Assembly (NCBI RefSeq): GCF_011801145.1
Contig: NZ_CP046172.1
Coordinates: 7,130,001-7,194,000, forward strand
From: Nocardia arthritidis
Lineage (GTDB): Bacteria; Actinomycetota; Actinomycetes; Mycobacteriales; Mycobacteriaceae
Length of the DNA: 64,000 bases
Direction of reading: 5' to 3'
Part shown: piece by piece, positions 24,990-34,871 of the stretch
How the letters are laid out: every line of letters begins with the position of its first letter
Position numbering within the stretch: position 1 is the stretch's first letter
Position numbers and translations under genes: made by a program
The notes under the pieces: model-generated
What the model was told of the DNA's origin: nothing
Database searches by the model: none
Seen by the model: the letters and a program-made list of their open reading frames with translations, nothing else

Positions 24990-26204
24990 CTAGTCGTGCA
25001 GCCGGGTCAGGTCCAGATCCCGCCACGCCTGGTCTAGCGCCTCGACCATCTTCCGCACATCGTTCGACATGTGCACCGCCGACGGTGCGATGCGCAGGAT
25101 CTCCTCGCCGACCCGCACGCTGGGCGCGTTGATCGCCTGGATGTAGATGCCGTGCTGCTCGAGCAGGATCTGGGACAGCTTGCGGCACTTCTCGTCGTCA
25201 CCGACCAGCACCGAGACGATATGCGACTGATCGGACAGATACGGGATACCGCATTCGGTGAGCAGGCCGTGCAGCAGCCGTGCGTTGGCGGCCAGCGCGG
25301 TGCGCTCGGTATCCGACGACCGCAGGTGCCGCACGGCGGCCAGACCCGCCGCGGCGACCGCCGGCGGCAGCGCCGTCGTGAAGATGAACGGCCGCGAGTG
25401 CGTGCGGATCGAACCGATCAGATCGGACGGACCCGCGACATAGCCGCCCACCGTGCCGAAACCCTTGGCCAGGGTGCCCATCACCATGGTGAACCGGTCG
25501 GCGATGCCTTCCCGCGCGGCGATTCCGGCGCCCTCGGGGCCGTACATCCCGACCGCGTGCACCTCATCGATGTAGGTGATGGCGTTGTACCGATCGGCGA
25601 GGTCGGCCAGCTCGGCGAGCGGCGCGACATCGCCGTTCATCGAGTAGACGGATTCGAAGACGATCAGCTTGGGCCGATCGGCCGGCGCCGCGGCGAGCAG
25701 CTCGGCCAGGTGCCGCGCGTCGTTGTGCCGGAAGACGCGCTTCTCGGCGCCGCTGTGCCGGAGGCCGTCGATGATGGACGCGTGGTTCTTCTCGTCGGAG
25801 AAGACGATGCCGTTGTCCAGCCGCCCGGCCAGCACGGTGAGCGCACCGTCGTTGGCGGTGTATCCGGAGGTGAACAGCAGCGCCTCTTCCTTGCCGTGCA
25901 GTTCGGCGAGTTCCTGTTCCAGCAGCACGTGATTGCGGTTGGTTCCGGCGATATTGCGCGAGCCGCCCGCACCGGCGCCGAATTCGTCGACCGCATGCTT
26001 CATCGCCGCGAGTACGGCCGGGTTCTGTCCCATCGCGAGATAATCATTGCTACACCACACGCTGACTTCGCCGAGATGGCCGTACCGACCGTAGGTATTG
26101 GCCGCCGGAAAACGACCGGCGCGACGACCGATCTCCAAGAACTCCCGCTCCCGGATTTCGGAATCAAGGGGATTGCGTGTCAACAATTCCGTGTTCTCGG
26201 TCAT
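24990..26204 (-). CDS. 5-aminolevulinate synthase (C5N-type, Shemin enzyme)
   Basis: The protein has 404 residues from ATG 26204; the upstream extension is not family-like. This alpha-oxoamine synthase shows the ALAS-specific signatures [22 protein letters not shown] and [12 protein letters not shown], then [14 protein letters not shown] and the PLP lysine in [12 protein letters not shown] (about 244). It condenses glycine with succinyl-CoA to 5-aminolevulinate. Actinomycetes normally make heme through the glutamyl-tRNA route, so an ALAS beside a PKS generally belongs to secondary metabolism. The known actinomycete cases feed and cyclise the C5N ring of manumycin-type, bafilomycin B1 and ECO-02301-type products. 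It heads an operon of five genes and carries a direct-repeat box 112-132 bp upstream. Confidence 0.88.
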   Translation of the reverse strand: MTENTELLTRNPLDSEIREREFLEIGRRAGRFPAANTYGRYGHLGEVSVWCSNDYLAMGQNPAVLAAMKHAVDEFGAGAGGSRNIAGTNRNHVLLEQELAELHGKEEALLFTSGYTANDGALTVLAGRLDNGIVFSDEKNHASIIDGLRHSGAEKRVFRHNDARHLAELLAAAPADRPKLIVFESVYSMNGDVAPLAELADLADRYNAITYIDEVHAVGMYGPEGAGIAAREGIADRFTMVMGTLAKGFGTVGGYVAGPSDLIGSIRTHSRPFIFTTALPPAVAAAGLAAVRHLRSSDTERTALAANARLLHGLLTECGIPYLSDQSHIVSVLVGDDEKCRKLSQILLEQHGIYIQAINAPSVRVGEEILRIAPSAVHMSNDVRKMVEALDQAWRDLDLTRLHD

Positions 26205-26315
26205 TCGAATAAACTCGCTCTCTGCGTTGGCGGCGGCCTTCGCGACCGACAATCCGCCGGGGATTTGATCACACCCAAATCGTTGAATAAACGTATGAAG
26301 CCGCGAAGCGGACCG

Positions 26316-26336
26316 ACAACCCCTAGCCGCCCCTAA
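26316..26336 (-). promoter_or_regulatory. Direct-repeat box before the ALAS operon
   Basis: Read on the minus strand this is TAGGGG, CGGC, TAGGGG, TTGT preceded by T; the repeats start 10 bp apart. The 21 bases are identical to the box before the PKS gene at 55469-55489. A CATACG/TTTATT region that could serve as -10 begins about 22 bases downstream. Confidence 0.75.
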
Positions 26337-26391
26337 CGAGCGCAAATGTGCCGCATCGCACGTGGTGGGAGGACATCCAACCGCCGGTCAT

Positions 26392-26439
26392 CAACCCGTG
26401 GTTGTAATCAGGAGGGAAATCTTTGTCAACCCGTGGTTG
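26392..26439. repeat. Two identical 13-bp palindromes, CAACCCGTGGTTG
   Basis: Copies occupy 26392-26404 and 26427-26439 and start 35 bp apart. Each has 5-bp arms (CAACC/GGTTG) around CGT. The second ends 7 bases before the TAGGGG element of the glycosyltransferase promoter. They look like paired operator sites for a dimeric regulator. Confidence 0.6.
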
Positions 26440-26446
26440 TAGCGGG

Positions 26447-26482
26447 TAGGGGAAATTCATTTTCCGCTCGAGTCGTGATAAT
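26447..26482 (+). promoter_or_regulatory. Glycosyltransferase promoter with TAGGGG element
   Basis: TAGGGG (26447-26452) is followed 24 bases later by GATAAT (26477-26482), a good -10 hexamer. The upstream partner repeat is poor here: TAGCGG lies 7 rather than 10 bases before it. This is a weaker member of the box set. Confidence 0.45.
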
Positions 26483-26592
26483 CATCCATGGATGAGTCCA
26501 TCGACCGATGTTCCCCCTCGCTATCGCGAAGTACCGTCGATAGACCGTTTGATCACCGACGATGTGTTCCATTCCGAGGAGCAGAGAACGCA

Positions 26593-27663
26593 ATGCGTAT
26601 CCTCACGTTGTCCCGGGAATGCACCCTCGACGATGAAGGACATGGCACGCCCGCGCACGCGCTGGCAACGGAGTTGCGCAGGCTGGGGCACGAAGTCGCC
26701 GTGCTGCAGGGCGATGCGGCCTCCGCCGCCCCGGACGCGCAGCCGGCGGGCGCCTTCTTCACGGGCCGGTGGCTGCCCGATCTGGTGCACGCGCTGGATA
26801 TGCGGATCGGCCCGGCGGCCGCGCGGCTCGCGGACGCGGCCGGTGTCCCGCTGGTGGTCAGCGTGCCCGCGGCAGACGAGCACACCGGATCATTCGGCGC
26901 CGTCGACCCGATGCGGCGCGCGCTCGCGCACCGCGCCGACCTGCTGATCGCGTGCTCGTCTGCCGAGCGGCAGGAAATCGCCGCGGCCTATCGGCTGGAT
27001 CCGGCCGCGATCGAGGTCCTCCCCGACGGCGTCGACGTGCGGGTCTGGCACAAGATGCCGGTCGCGTCCGAATGGGCCCGGCAGCTGTACAACCCGGACA
27101 ATTCCCCGCTGCTGCTCACCTTCGACACGCTGGAGCAGACGACCGGCGTCCAGGATCTCCTATCGGCACTGCCGCTGATCCGCAACGCGCATCCGGGCAC
27201 CCGGCTGGTGGTGGCGGGCGACGGCAGTTACCGGGGAATACTGTCCGAACAGGTGCGGCGGAGCGGTCTCGCGGCGGTGACAACCTTCGTCGGCGACCTG
27301 AACCTGCCCGACCTGCGGGCCGCTATCGGCGCCGCGGACGTCATCGTGCTGCCCCGATCGCCCGACCCGGCCGGATCGGCGGCGCTGTGGGCGGCCGCGG
27401 TCGGCACGCCGCTGGTCGCGGCGCGCTCCGGTGTGCTGGCCGAGGTGGTCGTCGACGGCCGCACCGGGCGGCTGTTCGGGCCGGGCAGCGTCGCCGAACT
27501 GTCCGCTGCGGTGTGTGCGGAACTCGACGATCCGGCGCTGGCGGAGGAACACGCCAAGGCGGCCAGAGCCAGGCTGGACGCCGAATTCAGCTGGCGCGCG
27601 GTCGCCGAACGCGCGGCCGGGTTGTATAGCGCCACGGTGCGCCGGAACCATAAGGGACGGTAG
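26593..27663 (+). CDS. GT4 family glycosyltransferase (GT-B fold)
   Basis: The protein has 356 residues from ATG 26593, where the family begins (MRILTLSRE); the earlier in-frame ATG at 26488 overlaps the promoter. The N-terminal lobe binds the acceptor. The C-terminal lobe shows VLPDGVDV, VVAGDGSYRG and the donor-site motif GTPLVAARSGVLAEVV with DGRTGRLFGPG, where the usual E-x7-E is degenerate. GT4 enzymes are retaining and transfer a sugar from a nucleotide donor. Placed between ALAS and the FabD-like gene, it may glycosylate the polyketide. It is unlike the GT1 family (UGT-like) proteins usual in macrolide clusters. No deoxysugar genes are visible in the window. A general cell-envelope role remains possible. 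Confidence 0.8.
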   Translation: MRILTLSRECTLDDEGHGTPAHALATELRRLGHEVAVLQGDAASAAPDAQPAGAFFTGRWLPDLVHALDMRIGPAAARLADAAGVPLVVSVPAADEHTGSFGAVDPMRRALAHRADLLIACSSAERQEIAAAYRLDPAAIEVLPDGVDVRVWHKMPVASEWARQLYNPDNSPLLLTFDTLEQTTGVQDLLSALPLIRNAHPGTRLVVAGDGSYRGILSEQVRRSGLAAVTTFVGDLNLPDLRAAIGAADVIVLPRSPDPAGSAALWAAAVGTPLVAARSGVLAEVVVDGRTGRLFGPGSVAELSAAVCAELDDPALAEEHAKAARARLDAEFSWRAVAERAAGLYSATVRRNHKGR

Positions 27664-27692
27664 GGGTATCCACGGCACCGGCCCGGTAAGTA
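27651..27692 (+). promoter_or_regulatory. Direct-repeat box before the FabD-like gene
   Basis: TAAGGG (27651-27656), ACGG, TAGGGG (27661-27666): the repeats start 10 bp apart, as in the ALAS and PKS boxes. The second repeat overlaps the glycosyltransferase stop codon. TAAGTA (27687-27692) lies 20 bases downstream and could act as -10. The gene start at 27724 is 57 bases after the box. Confidence 0.6.
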
Positions 27693-27723
27693 GCGTCGGG
27701 AGTGAACCGCTGGGTCCACGCCG

Positions 27724-28653
27724 ATGATGGGCAAGACAATGACGGGCAAATCCGCATTCATTTTTCCGGGCAAGGGAATTGTCCCTTACCGGGATATCCG
27801 GAAATTCCTGCTGCTCGATCCGATGGCTCGGCGCAGACTCGCCATTGCCGACGAGGTGGTCGGCTATCGGGTATTGAACCGGTACAGCGAGGACGACGAC
27901 CACTCCGAGGCCGCGCAAGTGGCATTCATGGTCGCCTGCGTCGCGCTCGCCGACTGGATCTCGGAAACGTCCGGTATCGATCCGGTGACATGTGTCGGGC
28001 CGAGTTTCGGACAGCGGGCATTGACCGCATATGCCGAAATTCTGCCGTTTCCGGAAGCGGTGCGGCTCACGGCCGAATTGGCCCGGGCCGAGCAGGATTA
28101 TTTCGCGAAGTCGTATACCGACGCGGTCACCCATTGTTTCGTCCGCGTTCCCGAGGACGGCTGGCGGCAGGCGCTCGCCGAGCTGACGGCGGCCGGGAAG
28201 TGGTCCGAGCTCTCGGCCATCGTGGACGAGGGGTTCTATTTCATATCGGTGCGTGAGCCGGATCTGCCCTGGCTGGTGGACCGGGTGCGCGCCGCGGGCG
28301 GGTATTCGATGGGCACGATGCGCCCGGCCGTACACGCCAGATCCTTTACCGAACTGCGGCACCGCATGAGCGCCGTGCTGGCCGATTTCGAGCTGTCCGC
28401 ACCGCGACTGCCGGTGCTCGCCGACCAGGACGGCGCGACGGTGGAGACCACGGCGGCCGCGTACACCATGCTGCTGGACGGTTTCGACCAACCCATCAAC
28501 TGGCCGAAGGTGGTCGGCGCGTTGGCCGAGCAGGATGTGCGCAGCCTGTATTTTCTGGGGCCGGACAAGCTTTTCCACCGGGTCGACTGTGTGCGCAGGG
28601 CGTTCGACGTCACGCATATCGACGTCACGACGCCACTGCGACCGCAGGCCTAG
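27724..28653 (+). CDS. Discrete FabD-like acyltransferase (ACP S-acyltransferase or editing hydrolase)
   Basis: The protein has 309 residues from ATG 27724; ATG 27727 and 27739 are alternatives and none has a strong ribosome site. The start SAFIFPGKG is that of malonyl-CoA:ACP transacylases. The nucleophile elbow is VGPSFGQRA rather than GHSxG, so the serine (about 97) is kept but the preceding histidine is proline. The later AVHARSF takes the place of the usual AFHS. In related trans-acting proteins such changes go with altered acyl choice or a switch to hydrolytic proofreading. All six complete PKS modules carry their own AT, so it is not needed for ordinary loading. It might supply a starter or edit stalled chains. 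Confidence 0.75.
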   Translation: MMGKTMTGKSAFIFPGKGIVPYRDIRKFLLLDPMARRRLAIADEVVGYRVLNRYSEDDDHSEAAQVAFMVACVALADWISETSGIDPVTCVGPSFGQRALTAYAEILPFPEAVRLTAELARAEQDYFAKSYTDAVTHCFVRVPEDGWRQALAELTAAGKWSELSAIVDEGFYFISVREPDLPWLVDRVRAAGGYSMGTMRPAVHARSFTELRHRMSAVLADFELSAPRLPVLADQDGATVETTAAAYTMLLDGFDQPINWPKVVGALAEQDVRSLYFLGPDKLFHRVDCVRRAFDVTHIDVTTPLRPQA

Positions 28654-28725
28654 GGCGTCCGGTACCCAACTACCACGTCTCATCGAAGCGCGGTGTGCCG
28701 CCGGGGCGGCGTGATACCAGATGCG

Positions 28726-28756
28726 GTGCCGGGCAGCCGTTTTCGGCGCCCGGCAC
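28726..28756. terminator. Strong bidirectional terminator hairpin
   Basis: GTGCCGGGC (28726-28734) pairs perfectly with GCCCGGCAC (28748-28756). Inside, GCCG and CGGC close a TTTT loop, leaving a single bulged A. It lies between the convergent FabD-like gene (ends 28653) and the last PKS gene (ends 28767) and can serve both. Confidence 0.85.
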
Positions 28757-28766
28757 TGCCGTCGTC

Positions 28767-31700
28767 TCAGCCGCGGGCGAGCCAGTCCCTGACGAGTTCC
28801 GCGGTGCTGTGCGCATGCCTGCCGAGCATGCTGAAGTGGTCGCCGGGCGTGTCCAGCACGCTGTGCGGCAGCGGCCAGCTCGCCCGCTCCGCCATGCCCG
28901 GCAGTGATTCGCTCGCCCGCACCAGCAGGGTCGGCGCCTGTATCGCGGTCGGCCGCCAATCGTCGAAGAGCCTGAAGTAGGTGGTCATCGCCATCAGCCG
29001 CGCGTCGGTGATCAGGCCGAAGCGGCCGTCCCCGTCGGACATCGCGTCGCCCAGCCTGCCCTCGATACCGGAGAACGAGGCGGCGTTCATCGGATAGGTG
29101 TCCAACAGGATCAACGCAGACACCGGGTTGCCGTCGCGCTCCATGCGCGCTGCGAGTTCGTTCGCCACCGGCCCGCCCGAGGAGTGCGCCAGCAGCACCG
29201 GCGGTTCTCCGGCGGCCAGTTCCAGCAACGGGCCGATCTGGGCCTCGACCAGCGCGGCAACGCTTTCCGGCAGGGCCTCGTCCGCCTCGAATCCGGGGAG
29301 CGTCAGCGACGATACGTTCCGGTGGTCGCGGAACGCGGCGGCGAATCGGGCGTAATCCCGCGGACCGGACATCGCGAGCATGGCTGGCACACAGACCACG
29401 CCCGGTCCTTCGTCGCCGCGCGCCATACGGACGATCTCCGGACGCTGCCGCGCCGCGGCCGCGATATCGAACAACGGCCGGAAGCGCGCGGCGGCGGTGA
29501 TCGACGCGACCAGTTCGGCCACCGCGCCGAGCTCGGCGGCCTTGGCGAACAGCGGGGCGAATGTGCCTGAGGATCCGCGCTCGGCGGGCGCGTCCGCCGA
29601 GCCGCCGATGACGCGGTCCAGCTCCGTACCCAGGTGCGCGGCCAGCGCGGCGACGGTCGGATTATCGAATACCGCCGTGCTGCCCAGCCGGACGCCGGTG
29701 GCCTGGTACAGCCGGTTGCGCAGATCCAATGCGGCCAGCGAATCGACACCGAGCTCGAATATCACCGTGTCGCGGCCGATCGCACCGTTGTCGGCGTGCC
29801 CGAGCACCGCGGCGAGTTGGGTGGTGACCAGGTCGAGCAGTGCCTTGCCACGGTCCGGTGCGGGCAGTGCGGCGAGCCGGGCGCGCACGCCCGCCGGATC
29901 GCCCGCGGTCGCGGCGGTCTGCCGCCGGATCAGCCCGCGCAACAGCGGCGGAATCGACGCGTCCGGGTCGGCGCCGAGCACCTTGCGCAGGCGGGCGAGG
30001 TCGAGCCGCATCGCCACTGGGATGTCCACACCGCTGTCCAGTGCGGCGTCGAACAGTGCCATGGCCTCCGGGCCGGACAGCGCGATCATGCCCGAGGCCG
30101 CGAGCGCACCGACATTCGCGTTCCGGGTCATCTCGCTGGTTTGCGCCCATAAGCCCCATGCGATGGACACGCCCTGCCCGCCCCGGGCGCGGCGAGTGCG
30201 GATCAGGCCGTCGACGAATCCGTTCGCGGCGGCATACGCGGACTGTCCCGGATTACCGAAAATCCCTGCCGCCGAAGAGAATGCGATCAGCGGCACCGTG
30301 CCCGGCAGCAGCTCGTCCAGGTGCGCCAGGCCATCCACCTTGGCGGCGAGCGTGGTGTCCAAGTGCTCCGCGGTGATGGTTTCCACCGTGCCGTCTCGCA
30401 GCGCGGCGGCCGCGTGCACCACCGCCGCGACAGGGTATTCGGACAACAGTTCCGACAATGCGGCACGATCGGCGACGTCGCAGGCGACCGCGTGCACCGT
30501 CGCGCCGAGTTCGGTGAGCTCGGCCACCAGAGCATCGGCTCCCTCGGCCCGCGCACCCCGGCGCGAAACGAGCAGCACTCGATGGGCGCCGTACTCGGCT
30601 ACCAGATGCCGCGCGGTCGCGGCACCGACCACGCCGAACGCACCCGTGACGAGCAGCCAACCGGCCGCCACGGCGCTGCGCAGCGAGACCGGCTCGGCGG
30701 ACCGGCCGGATACCCTGGCCAATCGAGCGGCGTGCGGGACGCCGTCGCGGAACCAGAGCTGCTCCTCGTCGGTGGTGAGCGCCGCGGACAGGTTGTCGGG
30801 CACGCTCTCGCCGATCGTCAGCACCAGGAATCGGCCCGGATGTTCGGCCTGCACCGAACGCAGTAGGGCGCAGGCTGCGGCGGTCACCGGGTCGTCGCCG
30901 GTTTCGTCGCGGAAAACCAGCACCAGGCGAGAATTGGCGAGCCGGTCGTCGGACAGCCAGGCGCGGAGGCGGTCGAGCAGCACGCCGAGCACGGCACGCA
31001 CCGCGCCGGCGGTATCGCAGCACACCAGCACATTGGACGGAATATCTTGCGCGCCAATATCTTCCATGGTGTCAATGGACCGGCCGCCGAGACCGAACAG
31101 ATCTGCGCCGAGCACAACGAAGTCATCGACGGGCTGTCCGATGCGGACCGGGGTCCAATCGATCCGGAACAGCTGGCCGCGGGTGATCGCCCCGGTGTCC
31201 ATCGCGCGGAGCGCGAGCCGCTCGACCGAGAGTACGGGGTGGTTGTATTCGTCTGTCGCGGTGATGGATACGGCGTTTTCGCCCGCCGGGCTGATTCGGC
31301 AACGCAGGCTGGTCGTCCGAGTCGCGTTCAGCCGCACACCGTTCCAGGCGAATGGTAGATGCGGTTGCGCGGAGTTGGCGGTGAATTCGCCGAAGGCTAT
31401 GCCGTGCAGGATCGCATCGAGCAGAGCCGGATGAGCGGTGAACCCGCCGGGCTCGATGCCATCGGGTAGTCCGACCTCGACCCAGACCTGGTCGTCGTGC
31501 CGCCAGGCGGCTCGCAGACCTTGGAAGACTGGACCGTATTCCAGACCCGCAGCGGCGAAACCGTCATACAAGCCAACGACATCCACCGTCTCGGCTCCCG
31601 ATGGCGGCCACTCCAATGCAGCGTCGACTCCATCCATCGCGCCGTTTCCGGTGATGTCGGTCGCAGTGGTCAAGGTGCCGGTGGCATGGGTGGTCCAATC

Positions 31701-34700
31701 ACCGTCGTCACCGGCGGGGCGGGTGTGTATCGCCACCACGGCCGAGTCGGCTTCGATCAAACCGGCCTCGGCCGTGGCGGATTCGGCTGGGTCCTGGCCG
31801 ATGACCACCCGGACGTCCAACGGCGCGTCGGTGGGGACGATCACGGGAAGCTGTAACATCAACTCCGACAACACATTCCATCCCAGCTGCCGGGCCGCGG
31901 TCATTACCCATTCGAGCAGTCCGGTGCCGGGGATCACTGCCGATCCGGCCACGGTGTGGTCTGACCACCAGGGCTGTCTGGTCAGGTTCAGCTGACCGGT
32001 CAACACCGTAATCGGAAGTGTGCCGGGCACTTCCACTACGGCACCCAATACCGGATGGGTCAACATCTGCTGACCGACCTGACGAACATCGCCGCCGGTA
32101 TTTCCGCGCTGCACCCAGTAGCGGCGGCGGTCGAAGGCGTAGGTGGGCAGGATGTGTGCTGGGATCGGTTCGACCTTGGGGATCAGCGTGTCCCATCGGA
32201 CCGGGAGGCCGTGTGTCCATGCCTGTGCTGCCGATCGCATGAAGCCAGCGGTGCTGGGTTGGTCGCGACGGAGGGTTTCGATTGCCACACCGGCGATTTG
32301 CTCGGCCTCGAAGGTGTCGATGATCGCGGTGGTCAGTACCGGATGCGGGGTGATCTCCATGAAACGCGTGAAACCCTGGCTCACCAGAGAGTGAACAGCG
32401 TCGTGGAAGCGCACGGTGGATCGGAGATTGTCCACCCAATAGGCGGCATCCAGCTTCGCACCGGTCACCCAATCATCGGTAACCGTCGACCACATCGGGA
32501 TTTCGCCCTCGCCAGCGGTAATCCCGGCAAGATCTGTGAGTAGCCGGTCCCGGATCGTATCGACCTGCGGAGAATGCGAGGCATAGTCGACCGGGAGCCA
32601 GCGAGCCCGCAGGCCTTCGGCCTCAGCCGCAATCACCAACTCCGCCAACGCATCCCGATCTCCCGAGACCACCGTGGCACCGGGGCCGTTGACCACCGCC
32701 ACCGCCACCCGATCCGACCACCGTGCTGTCAGCTCCTGCACACGCTGCGCCCCCGCCGCGATCGATACCATGCCACCACGGCCCGACAACTCCTCGGCGA
32801 TCACCCGACTCCGCGCAACCACCAACCAGAACGCATCCCGCAGCGTGAGCATCCCCGCCACATGCGCCGCGGCGATCTCGCCCTGCGAATGCCCCACCAC
32901 CACATCAGGATTCACACCGATGGCCTGCCAGGTTCGCGCCAGGCCCACCATCACCGCGAACAGCACCGGCTGTACTACATCGACCCGACCCAACAACGCC
33001 TCGTCGATCAGCGCCTCCGAGACGGACACCCCGCGCCACTCCCGCAGCAACTCATCGCACTCGGCGATGGTATCGGCGAACACCGGACAGGTCTCGAGCA
33101 ACTCACGACCCATCCCGGTCCACTGACTCCCCTGACCCGCGAACACCCACACCACACGACCCGACACCACCGAACCCGAAACCGGCTCAGCCAACACCGA
33201 ATTCAGTCCATCGGCAACCGAATCACCATCAACGGGAACCAAAGCCACCGCACGCGAATCCAACCCAGCACGACGCAGCAATGCCCGCGCCACCGCGGCC
33301 GCATCCAATCCGTCCTGTTCGGCACTCCACTGCGACAGCGCAGCCAATTGACCCCGCAATGCCGCCTCGCCACGCGCCGATACCGGCCACGGCACCACCG
33401 ACGCCCGCACTACCAGCCCGCCGTCGCCGACCGGCTCCGGAACAAGCTCCGACCCGGGCTCCGGGTCAGGTGCCTGCTCCAAGATCACGTGCGCATTGGT
33501 ACCACTGATCCCGAACGACGAAATACCCACTCGCCGGGGATGATCCGTCTCCGGCCACGCCCGCGCCTCGGTCAACAACGACACCGCACCCGACGACCAA
33601 TCCACATGCGAGGACGGCGAATCCACATGCAACGTCTTCGGCAACACCCCAAACCGCATCGCCTGCACCATTTTGATAATGCCGCCCACGCCCGCTGCGG
33701 CCTGCGTGTGGCCGATATTGGATTTCAGCGATCCCAACCACAACGGGCGACTCGGATCTCGTTCCCTGCCATAGGTGGCCAACAACGCTTGCGCCTCGAT
33801 CGGATCACCCAAAGACGTTCCGGTGCCGTGGCCTTCGACCGCGTCGACTTCCGACGGACCAAGACCGGCCGCGGCTAGCGCCGCCCGGATCACCCGCTGC
33901 TGCGACGGACCATTCGGCGCGGTCAAACCATTCGACGCACCATCCTGATTCACCGCCGAACCACGCACCACCGCCAACACCGGATGTCCGAGCCGCTGCG
34001 CATCCGACAATCGCTCCACCAACAGCAACCCGACGCCCTCGGCCCACGTCGTACCGTCCGCGGCCGCCGCGAACGCCTTGCATCGGCCGTCGGGCGCAGT
34101 GCCACCCTGCCTTGCGAATTCGACGAATGCGACCGGGCTGAACATGACCGCCACGCCCCCGGCCAGCGCCAGATCGCATTCCCCGTTGCGCAATGCCTGC
34201 ACGGCCATATGCAATGTCACCAGCGATGACGAACACGCGGTATCGATCGTGACCGCCGGACCCTCCAAACCGAACACGTACGAAATCCGGCCCGAGGCCA
34301 CACTTCCCGACGTCCCGGTGCTCAAGTAACCGCTGATCTCGGCGGGGATCTTGTCCGCTCCGGAGACATAGTCGTGATACATCAGCCCGGCGAAGACGCC
34401 GGTTCGACTGCCCCGCAACGAAGTCGGATCCAGCCCTGCCCGCTCGAACACCTCCCACGCCGTCTCCAGCAGCAACCGCTGCTGCGGATCCATCGCCAGC
34501 GCCTCACGCGGCGAGATACCGAACGCGCCCGCGTCGAAATCGGCTACGCCGTCGAGGAATCCGCCGAGCGGCGATTCGGCGCTTTCCGGTAGATCGCCCT
34601 CGAAGAGGCCGGACAGATCGGCGTCACGATCGTCCGGGAATCTGGAGATGGCGTCTCGGCCCTCGGATACCAACTGCCACAGGTCTTCTGGCGAGCGCAC

Positions 34701-34871
34701 CCCGCCCGGGTAGCGACAGCCCATCGCCACGATGGCGATCGGCTCGGTGCTCTTCGCCTCCACATCGCGCAATTGCTGCCGGGTCCGGTGCAGATCGGCG
34801 GTCACCTGCTTCAGGAAATATCTGAGCTTTTCTTCGTTGCCCGCACCGCGTTCGGTTTTCTGTTCGGTCAT
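28767..34871 (-). CDS. Type I PKS, last module: KS-AT-DH-KR-ACP-TE
   Basis: The protein has 2034 residues. An N-terminal docking coiled coil (about 1-40) precedes the KS with TIDTACSSS (Cys about 209) and EGHGTGT. The AT has GHSQG (about 660) and YASH (about 761), the methylmalonyl-CoA pattern. The DH has [10 protein letters not shown] and DAILH, so it is likely active. The KR has an odd nucleotide loop TGAFGVVG and LRD where B-types have LDD, but keeps the Ser, Tyr and Lys. The ACP is at LGVDSL (about 1707). The C-terminal thioesterase has AHSSGG (Ser about 1891), LLLDTYP and GDHFSM. Its start overlaps the stop of the preceding PKS gene as ATGA. This protein adds the final extender (a 2-methyl-2-enoyl unit) and releases the chain by hydrolysis or lactonisation. 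Confidence 0.93.
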   Translation of the reverse strand: MTEQKTERGAGNEEKLRYFLKQVTADLHRTRQQLRDVEAKSTEPIAIVAMGCRYPGGVRSPEDLWQLVSEGRDAISRFPDDRDADLSGLFEGDLPESAESPLGGFLDGVADFDAGAFGISPREALAMDPQQRLLLETAWEVFERAGLDPTSLRGSRTGVFAGLMYHDYVSGADKIPAEISGYLSTGTSGSVASGRISYVFGLEGPAVTIDTACSSSLVTLHMAVQALRNGECDLALAGGVAVMFSPVAFVEFARQGGTAPDGRCKAFAAAADGTTWAEGVGLLLVERLSDAQRLGHPVLAVVRGSAVNQDGASNGLTAPNGPSQQRVIRAALAAAGLGPSEVDAVEGHGTGTSLGDPIEAQALLATYGRERDPSRPLWLGSLKSNIGHTQAAAGVGGIIKMVQAMRFGVLPKTLHVDSPSSHVDWSSGAVSLLTEARAWPETDHPRRVGISSFGISGTNAHVILEQAPDPEPGSELVPEPVGDGGLVVRASVVPWPVSARGEAALRGQLAALSQWSAEQDGLDAAAVARALLRRAGLDSRAVALVPVDGDSVADGLNSVLAEPVSGSVVSGRVVWVFAGQGSQWTGMGRELLETCPVFADTIAECDELLREWRGVSVSEALIDEALLGRVDVVQPVLFAVMVGLARTWQAIGVNPDVVVGHSQGEIAAAHVAGMLTLRDAFWLVVARSRVIAEELSGRGGMVSIAAGAQRVQELTARWSDRVAVAVVNGPGATVVSGDRDALAELVIAAEAEGLRARWLPVDYASHSPQVDTIRDRLLTDLAGITAGEGEIPMWSTVTDDWVTGAKLDAAYWVDNLRSTVRFHDAVHSLVSQGFTRFMEITPHPVLTTAIIDTFEAEQIAGVAIETLRRDQPSTAGFMRSAAQAWTHGLPVRWDTLIPKVEPIPAHILPTYAFDRRRYWVQRGNTGGDVRQVGQQMLTHPVLGAVVEVPGTLPITVLTGQLNLTRQPWWSDHTVAGSAVIPGTGLLEWVMTAARQLGWNVLSELMLQLPVIVPTDAPLDVRVVIGQDPAESATAEAGLIEADSAVVAIHTRPAGDDGDWTTHATGTLTTATDITGNGAMDGVDAALEWPPSGAETVDVVGLYDGFAAAGLEYGPVFQGLRAAWRHDDQVWVEVGLPDGIEPGGFTAHPALLDAILHGIAFGEFTANSAQPHLPFAWNGVRLNATRTTSLRCRISPAGENAVSITATDEYNHPVLSVERLALRAMDTGAITRGQLFRIDWTPVRIGQPVDDFVVLGADLFGLGGRSIDTMEDIGAQDIPSNVLVCCDTAGAVRAVLGVLLDRLRAWLSDDRLANSRLVLVFRDETGDDPVTAAACALLRSVQAEHPGRFLVLTIGESVPDNLSAALTTDEEQLWFRDGVPHAARLARVSGRSAEPVSLRSAVAAGWLLVTGAFGVVGAATARHLVAEYGAHRVLLVSRRGARAEGADALVAELTELGATVHAVACDVADRAALSELLSEYPVAAVVHAAAALRDGTVETITAEHLDTTLAAKVDGLAHLDELLPGTVPLIAFSSAAGIFGNPGQSAYAAANGFVDGLIRTRRARGGQGVSIAWGLWAQTSEMTRNANVGALAASGMIALSGPEAMALFDAALDSGVDIPVAMRLDLARLRKVLGADPDASIPPLLRGLIRRQTAATAGDPAGVRARLAALPAPDRGKALLDLVTTQLAAVLGHADNGAIGRDTVIFELGVDSLAALDLRNRLYQATGVRLGSTAVFDNPTVAALAAHLGTELDRVIGGSADAPAERGSSGTFAPLFAKAAELGAVAELVASITAAARFRPLFDIAAAARQRPEIVRMARGDEGPGVVCVPAMLAMSGPRDYARFAAAFRDHRNVSSLTLPGFEADEALPESVAALVEAQIGPLLELAAGEPPVLLAHSSGGPVANELAARMERDGNPVSALILLDTYPMNAASFSGIEGRLGDAMSDGDGRFGLITDARLMAMTTYFRLFDDWRPTAIQAPTLLVRASESLPGMAERASWPLPHSVLDTPGDHFSMLGRHAHSTAELVRDWLARG

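Larger units (their letters stand above)
26205..26592. other. Bidirectional promoter region, ALAS operon / glycosyltransferase
   Basis: These 388 bp hold all control elements for two divergent units. They include a direct-repeat box for ALAS (26316-26336), two identical 13-bp palindromes (26392-26404 and 26427-26439), a single TAGGGG (26447-26452) and a GATAAT -10-like element (26477-26482) reading towards the glycosyltransferase. No gene was found inside. Confidence 0.6.
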
